Origin: Osmia lignaria lignaria
Taxonomy: Eukaryota; Arthropoda; Insecta; Hymenoptera; Megachilidae
Length of the DNA: 64,000 nt
NCBI RefSeq assembly: GCF_051020975.1
Contig: NC_135042.1
Span: 5,045,888 to 5,109,887, forward strand
Direction of reading: 5' to 3'
Both the position numbers and the translations under genes were made by a program. Numbering within the stretch: position 1 is the first letter of the stretch; each line of letters opens with the position of its first letter. Positions 49,601-61,600 of this stretch are shown piece after piece. Under the pieces are notes generated by a model. The model ran no database searches, was not told where the DNA came from, and saw only the letters and a list, made by a program, of their open reading frames with translations.

Positions 49601-52600
49601 GAGTATTTTTGAAGGATTCAACGTTTTAGCTGCCTTTCGTTTAGAAAGAATGCAATTTTCACAAGCTCGGATGTTTGTTTCTCGAGATGAATTTTGATTA
49701 ACATAACGATTCACGCGTAATGACCGAAATAAATGTATTTGCGGATGAAAATGGGTCACCTTGTAAATGGTTGACGTCGAGGAGATACGAGACGCGCTGG
49801 TTCGATTTAAATTTTCAGGGTCCTCGACTGAAAATGAAAGTGAATATATCGGTTTGAAACCTTGGAGCACCGCTTCGTGACGCGTTTTCCAGTGCCTTGC
49901 ATTTATTTTTACTTACTCCTCTTGAGGCTCGATCGTTCCTCCGAGGCTCGTCAATTTATCCGATCCAATTAAAGCGGTTTTTATATAGAAACTTCATTCA
50001 AATTAAGCACGTACGTCGATGAATCATCGGTACGTGGATAATACGAAGAAGAAAAAATAAGCATCGAAAGATCAGACGGTATCGAATCATCGTATACGAT
50101 TACAAGGTAAATCAATGAATCGCCATTGAGAAAACACAATGGACGCGTTGAAATTTCATTAAACCTTCGGTGGCGCGTTCATAATCTCGTTACAATGAGG
50201 CATAATTGACCCATGCGATTCGCAACAGTCGGCTCTGATGCAACAGTTATAAATAGTTGCGATCGAAAGGAAGCAGATTTTTCGTACGTAACAGACAGTC
50301 GACACCGTAAACGTACCGACTGTTTTGCGTAACAAGTGCCGTTAGGTTAATCACCATTGACGAACCATTTCCGACCATTGAATAACCATGCCGTATCTCC
50401 CACTGTTGGTTGCCTCTTCAAGGTCGTCCATCATCGAGGAGTCCCCTCGGTGTTTCAGCTCCGAATTTAAATGACGATCAACGAGCGCCGGCGGATCAAA
50501 CGAAATGGTTAACATCTGGTTACCCAATGTCTGTTTCAAGTGTGCAAGCTGTTTTCACACTGGCTTCTGTGAATAAACACGCGGCAATGAATGTTTTGTG
50601 AAATTAGATTCGATTCTACGACGTGTTCTTAGCGATGGTAGTACACATACGAAGTTGCATTATTATTCCTTTTATCAAAGTAAACCTAGACCAATTATTA
50701 TAGGCTCTAATTGCCCGAGGTGTGATCTATCATAGGCAATAATGGTCCAAGGTGTGATCTAATTAAGGAGTTATAGTTTTCCGAAAAATTAGAAAAAGGA
50801 AGGGAAGAAAAATAGAAATGAAACAGGGGGACATAGATCACACCTTGGACAATAGCCGACCCTACTTTTCTATCCTCCCCCTCTATAACAGTGTGTATTG
50901 TCCACCGATCACAAGAAGTCTCACGGGACGAAAGATCGACCGATCCCCTAGTTTTACACGAGCCTAATTAATAGACGTGACCGTTATTCTCATAGGACTT
51001 CTCGCGATTTATCCTCTGATTTTCTATATTTTCCTATTATCATCAGATCGTGAAAAACACCATCGACAACCTAGACCCACGATTTTCTCTATCGATGCAA
51101 ACTAAGCTCCTCATTCCTGGACATTGGTTTTCTAATCCTATTAGTAGTAGTACAGGGTGCGTGCAACTCGTCGGTTGGACACGAGCCCGAGGAAAGTCAA
51201 TGTCACGGCAGACAAAAATACAACGACGTCTGGCAAGCAACACACGCTGTCTGAATTCTAATCCATGACCGAGATTTTCGATCAGTCGCATTTCGCGTAC
51301 CATCGCGTAGTTGATGTTCCTGGTGGTGTTTGCTCGGTGCTGGCCGGGTCGCATAGCAAACGACGTGCCATTCGCAAATGCCCAATTTCACGTATTGTCT
51401 GTGGTGTTGCTGCCGTCCCCTAGATCGATACTTGTCCGGACACGGGGACAGGTTCGATTACGTCGAGTACACACCCTTGTACCAGGTGAAAAAACACTTT
51501 TTTGTCGAGTGGACCTGTCGTCTGGTGAACGTCTGGTAATTAGTCTGCGGCATAGTTGAAAGGAATATTTTTTGTATCATTTTTATTTATCAGAGAGTCG
51601 CATAAAGGATCGCGAAATCGATTGAGGGATTTGTTGTTCCTGCCTTGATCGTTGTTGTTCTTGGTTATTTTATTTCTGGCTCTGTCTACGTTTCTCCTTT
51701 TTCATTAGTTATTTCTGTGTACGTATGATGTTGTTGGCAACAGTACGAATTCAATTAAGCTGTCGTGAAGTATATTGTTGGACTTGAGGTTTGTTTTCTT
51801 TGTTATTTGCGTTGGACGAGGATGATGATAGTACGCTTCAACTAACGTCTAATAAAAGAAACGAAATTTCATTTCAAGTCAATTTCATTCGCTCCTCGTA
51901 TCTATAAGGGCTAATTTCTCGTAGTTATTCGGCATCGACGTGTACCGAAGAGAAGCTGAAAGCAAAACGTTTCAGACGCAGCACGCGCATATACTCTGTG
52001 GCTATTGCATCCTGATTTCGTACATCGATCAGTGCCATAGGAAACAAGAAGGTCGACTTTGCTGACAAGCCTTCCCTCGTAAATCAATTTCAGGACAGCT
52101 TCGCTGTACGCGTCGATGCATTCCGTAATAGATTTCGACTAAACGGGTCAGAGAGAGATTCAGGCACGAAAATTCAATGTAAACACGCGCTTGCAAGCAG
52201 GACAACGTAGCGGAGACAGCATTTGTGGAGATGCTGAGTAATTGGATAGAGCTGTTCGATGAAGAAAATACAATTTCAGAGTCGAGGCTACCAGATTCCG
52301 ATGCTTTGAAACGTGGGATTTGTGATAGAATTTGTTATTCCAAACTGCCGGTGGAAACTTTCTTTCTTTTTTAATTTATTCATTAAAATTTTCAACGATT
52401 CCAATGCTTCAGATGGGAGTCGGAATAAAATTTGCTATTTTGAGTTAACCCTTTGCTGTGATGCAACTTACAGTTCAAATGTGTTAAATTTGGCTGGTGC
52501 TAATTAATCGTCGAATGCATATTTAATTTTTCTTTATTTATTTTAAAATTGAAGCATTTTTATTTTACTTAAATGAAGTTTGTAATAGTAGGCAACTTTG

Positions 52601-55600
52601 CACACTTGTAGCATCTTTGATTTCTTTTGCACGCGACAGCTGCTCCTTTATTTGTTCAACCGGAAGCGAGGATTTGCTAACAGAGAAACCGTACGAACAC
52701 AGCCTTCTCTTATCTGTCCGATGACTTATAACTCCCCGTAAACAATTTCGTTTTCCCAACCGGGAGTCGTTTTCCCGGAGGCGGGTTGTAAAAGAAAATC
52801 GCTGGTCCACGAACGGTGGAAGAGAAATAGAGGAGCGATTTTTCAGGGAAGTTGGAGCATCAAACTTGCCTGGCAACTGCTAGAAACTACGTGAAAAGTT
52901 ATATTTCAAAGCAAAAGAGTATGCCTTGAAATACGTTACCAGACTTCCTTATTTCCTCTCTCTGGTTCGTATAAGTCGCAAAACCAGCAGCCGTTCCATC
53001 GACTGGAATATCCGATACATCGACCGTCAGTAGCTTTTTCCTTCTTTTAATCGACCGTAACTCGTTTATGTATTTCTCTATTTTCTTTTCACGGCTCCGT
53101 AACAGAAACGCGGCAAACGATGCTCGATTTTACAACTAATGGATTGTCCCCTAGAAAGTTTGCTACGATTTCATGAAATAAAAGTGTCTAGAAATGGCAC
53201 TCTTGGCGCATCAATTTAAACCTTAAAGCTTGCAGATTATTATAAGATTTTTATTCTAGGTTTTATTTTGTAAAATTTATGTGTCACGAAATCTTATCAG
53301 ACTTTCCATCTTCGAAAATCGAGAATTGTATTTTATACGTGATATATAGATAAAAGCTTTGCGATGATTTTCCTTATGGCAGTATTATCTCAAGGTCTAC
53401 CGATGTACATTAATAAAAAGTAACGAGATAATGAAAATATGAAATAATTTAGCAGTAACCAGTCGAGTGGTACAATGCTCTTCCCTGGCTCGTTAGTAAC
53501 GAGCGTAAGTTATGTAAAATGTGCTCGTTTCCTCGGTCGTTCCATTCAGATGATAATTTCAAGATTACCACGACGTTACGTAAGCAATGAAACCGAGTCG
53601 AGGAGGGTATTTCAACGGCAATCGGAATAATACGTTTTGATATGAATTCTTAACAAAGTACACTGTACGAAACTTTACCTCTCCTTGCTATTGAACTTTC
53701 TCAATCGATAGAATAGCTTTATCAGTCTCTAACCCGAGTATATTTTACGTACAATCTAAAATTCTCAATTTATTTATAAAATCGAGTACTATACACGTTT
53801 ATACAGAGTGTCCCAGTGATGGGTTATAATAAATAAAAAATATGGAATCAATTTTTTCAAGGCTCATTCAAGTCTTTGTTTTTGAGATAATTGATTATAA
53901 ATTTTCAACAATCTCTCAAAGAAGATTCAAAGTTGATTTTTTCTAAAACAAAGTTTTAGTTAAATAAATTTTATTCCATATTTTCGACTTATTTTCTTAT
54001 ATAAAATCATCCCTAATATTCGGACAGCCTGTATATCGAATCGTATCATCGATCAAGCATATCTACCTGAAATATATTTTCAACAGAAAAATAAGGGCAT
54101 AACGTTTCGCGATGATTTGCATAACGGGGATTCCGTCACAGTTAACCCTTCGAATTCGTCGACGGATTGCCCGAAGCGCCAGGGACGAATAGATGCTTCA
54201 CCGGCAATTCGTCATTCCAGACCAATTGATCGTTGCGCAGAATGCGTTTTCATAGAAACGGTGTCTGGTTGGTTTTGCAGGTCGAGGCCGGCGACGTCAT
54301 ACTCAGGGTGAACGAAGTCGATGTCAACCGATTCAGCACTAAAGAAGGTAAGAGATGATAATCGACCCTGTTTTAGAATTTCAATAGGCGGTTCGAACGC
54401 ACTCGTTTCCCAAGAGACTGTCATTCATTTTCATTTATTTATCTAATCGGTTCCGTTTCACCGTCCCTTCGTTAAATTTCTTTGTTAATTAAAATTTCTA
54501 TCCCGTAATATTAGTAAATTTCCAAGTAAAAAATACGACAGAATAATTCGCGGCTCGATGCTCGTTTCGTTTTGCTCGCTTTTGTCCTGTCGTCGACGAT
54601 ATGGAATTTTCGTTTGATCCTCTCATCCACGGGTAAATTCGGCTGAATTCTCTGACACGGAATGGCCATCGAAATTGAACTGGAAAACACGAAGGAAAAT
54701 CGTATATGTAAGCGGAGCAAGCGTGCATCTGTTGATAAGTTTAGAGATGGAATCCGTTCCGCTTAACCTCTTGATCTTTCCGAGTGGGTTATTCATCGTG
54801 GAAAAACGACGCGTTCGTGGAAACTTGCTTTCCGATGAAAAAGTAATTAATTTCAATTACCCGCGATACGAAGAACGCGTGAAGTCTCGTTAGATCAATT
54901 TTTGAATTCTTTTTCAAGTAGAATTAATTTTAACCAGAACGTAGGATAAATATTGGATTTCCTGTCTTATAAAGGACGAGATCAACTCGTCCTGGAACGA
55001 TACCTTCCACCAGACACTCGAGGGAACAGCAATTAATTCGGCTGCCGCTTGGGAGGCGCATTTGGACCGCGAAAAGTTAAATCCCCGTGTAGACACGGTT
55101 CACGAAACTGAAATATTACTTTCGTGTCTGTTCGCGATGTCAGCCTGTCAAATTAAACGGCAGCCAGAGGAAATACGAGCGAACCGATATTGCGTCGGCC
55201 CAGGAATCTTGCCTGGTCGACCACGCGCTTTAGTTGCTCTTTTTCACCTGTCCTACGGGAGCCGTAAAACACACGCGATAACCGCTCGGACCGTCGGGAC
55301 AAAGTATCCTTTTCAAGCTTCTCGTTATTCGATTATCGTCCATCGTGCTTCAGGCTTAAAGCCGTTTAACGAGCTGCAAAGCAATTGATTAGCTTGTTCA
55401 GTCTCCTGCATCTCTTATTTTTTTTTTTAACAGAATTCATTGAAACTTTGCTTACAAATGGTGTGATCAATCGAACGTTTCAAATAATCATTAGGAAAAA
55501 TTGGGGTAATTAGTTATCGTCGATTTATTGGAAAATTCTTCTGTAAGCAGATATTCCTAAACCTAACTCGAGGTCAATGTGGACAGCTATCGTGTTTCAG

Positions 55601-58600
55601 GCTTAAAGCCGTTTAACGAGCTGCAAATCAATTGATTAGCTCGTTCAGTCTCCTGCATCTCTTATTATTTTTTTTTAACAGAACTCGTCGAAACTTTGCT
55701 TACAAATGGTGTGATCAATCGAACGTTTCAAATAATCATTAGGAAAAATTGGGGTAATTAGTTATCGTCGATTTATTGGAAAATTCTTCTGTAAGCAGAT
55801 CAAAGGATGCGATGATATTTTAACTCGAGGTCAAAGTGGACAGCTGATCCGCGAAACGGAGAATGGTCGATATAAAATTAACCAAGGGTCATTTCGTTTG
55901 ATGCACCGGAACACGAGCGAGTTACCACGATAATACGGTCAATCAAGTGTCCCATTTCGCGTGGACGTCGCAAATTCGCGTCGCGTCATCGGTGTCCCAA
56001 TAAAATTCTCGCATTAGCAGCTGACGGTCCGAAAATATTGCCTTTTCCTCCTAGACCCGTCGAAAATTCGGCTACTTCCCGTTGTTTAATGCGATCGTTG
56101 AAATTCGTTTACGGTGAGCTCCTCGCGTCCTGCTTCCAACAGGATTCTCAACTTTTCTCCACGAACTTCTCTGCTTATGAACGAAAGTTTTTCTCCCGAG
56201 CTTGTCCCCTCCGCTTCTTGTGATTTACCGTCGTCGTTAACCGGATCCCCGTTCTGAATTACTTGTAACTTGGAGCAACTTTGTTAGAAGATCCGCCCGT
56301 TCGTAATTTCGTTTGGCTCTTTGAAATTTCTTTCGGAGGATCTCGTGTAACTTTACTTTCTCTCTGTCCTGGTATCGCGAATTATTAGAAAGCGTGTATC
56401 TTCCTTTTTTTTTTTTTTTGTTTCATTTATTTTGTACAGGTAGTTCGTCCTAATTGGATCAAATCATTTTCTATCGTTTTAGGAACTCGATTAATTACGA
56501 TCACAGCAATCAACCGGATTTTGTTAGAAACATCGAGGAAAAGTTTTGAAATTCTTGTTGCAAACACGATCCACGTATAATTCCTATTCCAGTCGCTTTT
56601 CCAGCCGCTTTCGAGCCCCGACACTCGGCTACTTCTCACTTTTACCCGCTTTCTTCTACTTCTTCTTATTTCTATCCGGTCGTTTTGTGTTTCAGTGTTG
56701 AAATGTCTGCGGCTCTCGTCGGACCCCGTCACCCTGAAGCTACGGAGGGGTAAGTGAAGTGCGCCAGCAAATTCTTTTATTCGCGTAAAGACCGTCGTTG
56801 AGCCGGCGAGAAGCCATCTTGACTTCTCTGGATGGATTCTCATTTTTTACATTCGAAATTGCAGTCGAAAAATAAGTAAAATTATTTGATCAACACAGTA
56901 CCAGGTTAATTAAAAAAGAAAAAGAAAATGAAAAATAGAGCAATTTTTATTTTTATTTTAAAAAAAGAATCTCCAATGTTACAAAACGACGTTGTTTATT
57001 AAATGTTCCAAAAGTTTTCACGCATCAAAGCTAATTACATTCACCGGACACCAGGGCCAACGGTGTGGTGCGTTGATTTATGAATGGATTTCACCGTCTC
57101 CCGTTTGCGCTAATAATCGCGACGCTCGTTTCTGCTTAAACGAGCCGGGCTAACGAGTCTTGTTCTCGCTCTTTGCGAAATCCGATTGCAGTCGGAACGG
57201 TGAAAGTACGCGAGAGGGAAAGAAAATCGAGAGAAACGTCGACACGACGAACCGGTGTACCTTGCCACGAGTTTCGCATTCCATCGATAAGGTGTTCCTA
57301 TAATCAGTACCGCGTGGGCGGTGGATTTCTTCATCGCTTCCTTTCAATTTAACGCTTTATTTCTTTTATTTTTTCGCACCGGATTTCTCTCGGATCTGAG
57401 ATAATTTTCACGTCGAACGATCGAAGCTATTTGCAAAAATTATACAAAGTTTCTACCTGTAATTCGACGGGAAAATGTTTATCGTTGAATGAATATTCAA
57501 CGGTGAAAATTCTGTTTACCGTTTCGCGTGGACGTGCATTTTGTCACGAGCTAATTCAACTTGGCCGGTAAATATGCAAACGTTCGGTATCAGAGGACAA
57601 CTGGCCGTGTTGCGTGAGCGGAATCATTGTGTAAACTTACCTGAGGGAGCAGATACAAGGCTGCTTTACAGAACCCTCGTGTCTACCCGATTTACACCGG
57701 ATTATCGTTATCACTGCACGCGCACCTTGAATTCATTCGACGGTTCTAGCTAGGCCATCCTCTCGCCAGCCTGTCTTCCGCTAATGAAGTTCGTGTTGAA
57801 CAAGCTGACGACCCGATTAAATGATCGTTACGTCGGTTGAATGAACGATCAGGAAAAATACCGACACCTGACCGAGATAACTCGACGCGAATTTAAAGAG
57901 GAAAGGAAAAAAAAAAGAGCAACGAAACGATTGTTTCCGTATTTTATAAATAAACCGCGAAACGTCAAAGCGTCGAAAGCGTATATGGAAAGGAATTTTT
58001 TCGAATAATTTCCTTATCGGTCGTAAGCTCGTTTGTTAGCCGAGAAAATACAGAATTATCGGGATGGTTGATGTTTAACTGGCATAATATAGGGAGGGTG
58101 TAGTTAACATATTATTGATTGTCGGTTTGCTAATCGGCTTTCCTCCGGCAGCGTTCAATGACCGAACGTTGGCTAATTGGCTTTTCTCGCTTGTGTACGA
58201 AAGGGATTCGCGGTGTTGGGGAAAGCAACAACGATTTAAAGGCCTCGTTTAAATGCGAACAAACGAGATCTGTTCGTTTAACTAAAAAAAAAAAAGAATA
58301 ATTACAGCTGAATTAATAAGGATCGACGGGTATTTATCTATCTATATGTAATTACAATCGATGGAAAATTGTTGAAAATTATAGTCATCGAACTTGATCG
58401 CTTAATCACTGGTGCATTCGTGAAAGATCTGTAGAATTCGTTTTATTTCTACCAATTAAATTATTTAATTCAAAGCGTAGATTAATAAAATTAATATTTT
58501 TTGCGTGGTTTTATCATTTTTTTTCTCGATAAATTCAGTAATGATCAGAAGGAAGGAATTTCACGTGTTCGAAGCGAATTAACGAGCTCTGTACCGCGGT

Positions 58601-61600
58601 TCTAAAAGGTAAGATAATTGCACCGTGTCGCGGCGTTGATTAATGACTCAACGTGATGAGGTAATTTAACGACACAATGTACGATTCGTTTCAAATATTT
58701 TTCCCATTTGCGATAGCAAATCGTCTTTAGCACGTTCCTGCACGACTGGCCTTTAGATAATCTGACCGTTGAAAAACTGAAAACGCGAGGAAAATGGTCG
58801 AGTTAAGATTCCAAGAGTAACGTGCGACGCAATATTTAATTATCGTTAGAGCCGTAGATGACATTAATTGATAACTATAATACGCTGGTATTAAAGCAAA
58901 TTGACCGATTGACGATAACGCGAACCAATTAACTCGCCTGATTAGATTCTAATACGATTGATAACATCGGTTTTAAAAATCGCCATTCAGGATATAATAT
59001 CACTGAACGAGTAATGATTTAATCCAATTTTGTTTAATACAATGGCTGCTAGAATCACTGTATTTCTCAATGAAATTTAAATGGACAGTGGATTTTGATA
59101 TCAGGATTAGAAAATGAAATTCTTTTCTTCCGATTATTTTAATCCGAAAATTGGATGACTGTTAGTTTACTAGTGGTTGCGTTAGGGTTACGAAAGTGTG
59201 CAACGTAACGTCGGTGTTCATCTGGTGACTGAACTCTCGCCTCGATCTAATGATAGAACCTACTGTCCGCGTATATGGTCGCTCTTGAACCTGATAATAA
59301 TAATAGAATTACGCGATCGTGACGGATTGAAAATGCGATCATGGCGTCTGTATGCGAACGCTTTGCCACGGTGTTCCAAGCGACGTCAGCTGATCGTTGC
59401 GTTGTTCACGCGCATTAATATAGAGAAAAAAAAGAGGAAGAGCGTCGAGGGCGTTTAATTAACCGTAACGAACGAACGATCAAACGGTGCACCAGGGATA
59501 ACAAACGATTTTCTGTTACACTGGATCATTGATTGATCGCGGTCTGCGGGGACGACGCGTGTCGAGCCACGTGTAAAATTGTCGCGTGTAAGTTTTATAG
59601 GAAACGTACGGGGTAAGATTGAATTCTTCGAGCAACAATATCCGTTTTATTTCTACCACAATTTTATCTGCAACGTCCTATCTGTCTCGCAGACTTTCTT
59701 AGCCACGATCTAATCTTAAACCAACTTCATCCCAGCAGAACATAAGAATCCAGATAAGATAATCTCGTTTCTGTAGATCCTGCAATCAAAGCGCACGTGC
59801 GTCGTTTATTGTCACCTGGTCAGCCAGCCTGCGACGAGACAGACTCGTCGAAGATCACCCACGAGGCGGCAACGATCGCGAATAACCCGAAATCGGCCGT
59901 GTCGTCGGGAAACGGCGAGGACACCGAGCCAAGGAAGCCTGGAACCCCGGAACTTCCGAGCGGATCGCCTCAGGAACCCACCAGTGCGACGCAATACGCG
60001 ACGAGAAGCAACGGTTCGTATAGCGATGCATCTGGTTCCTCCGAGTTAGAAGCGCTGCTTCCGCCAGTGGACAGTTTCAAGGAGGAAGAACGAGCCCAAT
60101 GGGAACCCCTGTCAGCTGATAAATTCACCAGGCAGAAGAATACGCCTAGGTAGGTAACTTTTCGACGTGGAACGTCTAGAAGATGATCGATTCACCTACC
60201 TATCAACTCGATCAATTAAATGGATCGAATAGTGATATCTATGAAAATTCAGGTTCGAAGCGTACATGATGACCGGCGACCTAATGCTGAACCTGTCGCG
60301 CACCCAGCAGAGCACCGGTCTGTTGCCGAAGCACCAGAAGAAGGTCGACTCCCTGAGGTACAACAATCATCACACCCACCATCACCATAATCACCACAAT
60401 CACCACCATCATAACTCGGTACCCACCAGTCCTAACGAGATGCTGGGCCATCACCGTGCTTACAAGTGTACCGGTTCGAACTCGGCCAGCACCTCACCGG
60501 TCGGGATCAACAAGCGTGACGGCGGACAGTGTCCAGGTCAGGCTGATAATAGCAAACAGAACGCGTCGAGTTTCGGTTACTCGAGCGGCTTCGTACGTAC
60601 GTCGCGGTCCGAGGATCACTTGCAATTCCAAAAGGATCCGTCGATGAGCGCTGTGGACATCGACATCGACGACGACGTCACGTCCAGCTTGAACACCCTG
60701 TTGGACACGCGGCCGGACAGCGGTCAGGGTTTGTCCAGCGAGAGGATCGTCTGGACGTACAACGCGCCTGTTAGCTCGCCGTCCGCCTCGGAGCGCACAT
60801 CCTGTTGTCAAAACGGCAGCTCGTCCCAGTCCTCCTCTAGTAGCTCCTCGACGGAGGGTACTAGCCCGCAGAGATCCTTATCGCCAGCCTCCCCTACCTC
60901 GGTCTCGTCCTCCGTCATGTCCTCCAATTCTGGATCCCGTAGGTTCCCACCGCCGGTACCCACGGGCACCGCATCGTCAGCCCTGGGACCATCCGGCGAC
61001 GGGACCGCGTCCTCGGCCTCCGGCCTTCATCCCACCAACGGCGACCTCAGCCAGTCCGAGGCGATCAGCAACATGTCCAGTCCCGACTACAACGACGAGG
61101 AGACTATGGACATACTCAGTGCACGCGATATCATGATGGTCAGTGATCCGAGTGACAGTGACTCGACGATACTGGCCAGTGAACCTCCGCAGAGAAGGCT
61201 AAAGGCGAACCCACCCAATTCTTCCACTTACTCCTCTGGTCAGGACACGTCCGAGCACAGGATAGTGATACAGGTGAAAGGACCGGACAAGGATACACCG
61301 TCGTCGAGGAACACCAGCCCTAGACAGAACAGGCGGCGAGGAAATCCTGAGCTGGTGTCCACGTCTTCGGGTCAGAACGTTCAGCGATCCAACAACGCCG
61401 GGATCGGCAATGTCTCTGAATTCGTTGGGTACCAGGTAGAGCCATTGGAGAATCCTGTTGACACGCGAGGATAGGTGTTTCTCTTTTCCTCTTGGCGTGC
61501 TTTTTAATTTCATCTTTGTGCTTTAGGAGTTGAAGGAGTGCGAGGACGACAGGGAAGCGTCGAACGCTGGATTGTACGACGAGAAACATACCGGAGCCTC

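Larger units (their letters stand above)
46679..54280 (+). other. Efa6 intron 1, right part
   Basis: No convincing exon seen. It contains a hAT-like end at 48143-48183, a TA microsatellite (49277-49296), a GGTGTGATCT repeat cluster with a hairpin (50703-50857) and a mariner-like element (53802-54033). A minus-strand open frame at 46747-47055, just upstream of TTLL9, has no recognisable similarity. Confidence 0.5.
55342..55845 (+). repeat. Tandem duplication carrying an Efa6 exon
   Basis: Two abutting direct copies, 55342-55588 and 55589-55845, are nearly identical over about 205 bases and again at their right ends (AACTCGAGGTCA block). A short unlike stretch lies just before the right end. 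Each holds one 72-nt exon. The high identity including intron flanks indicates recent duplication or gene conversion. Confidence 0.92.
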
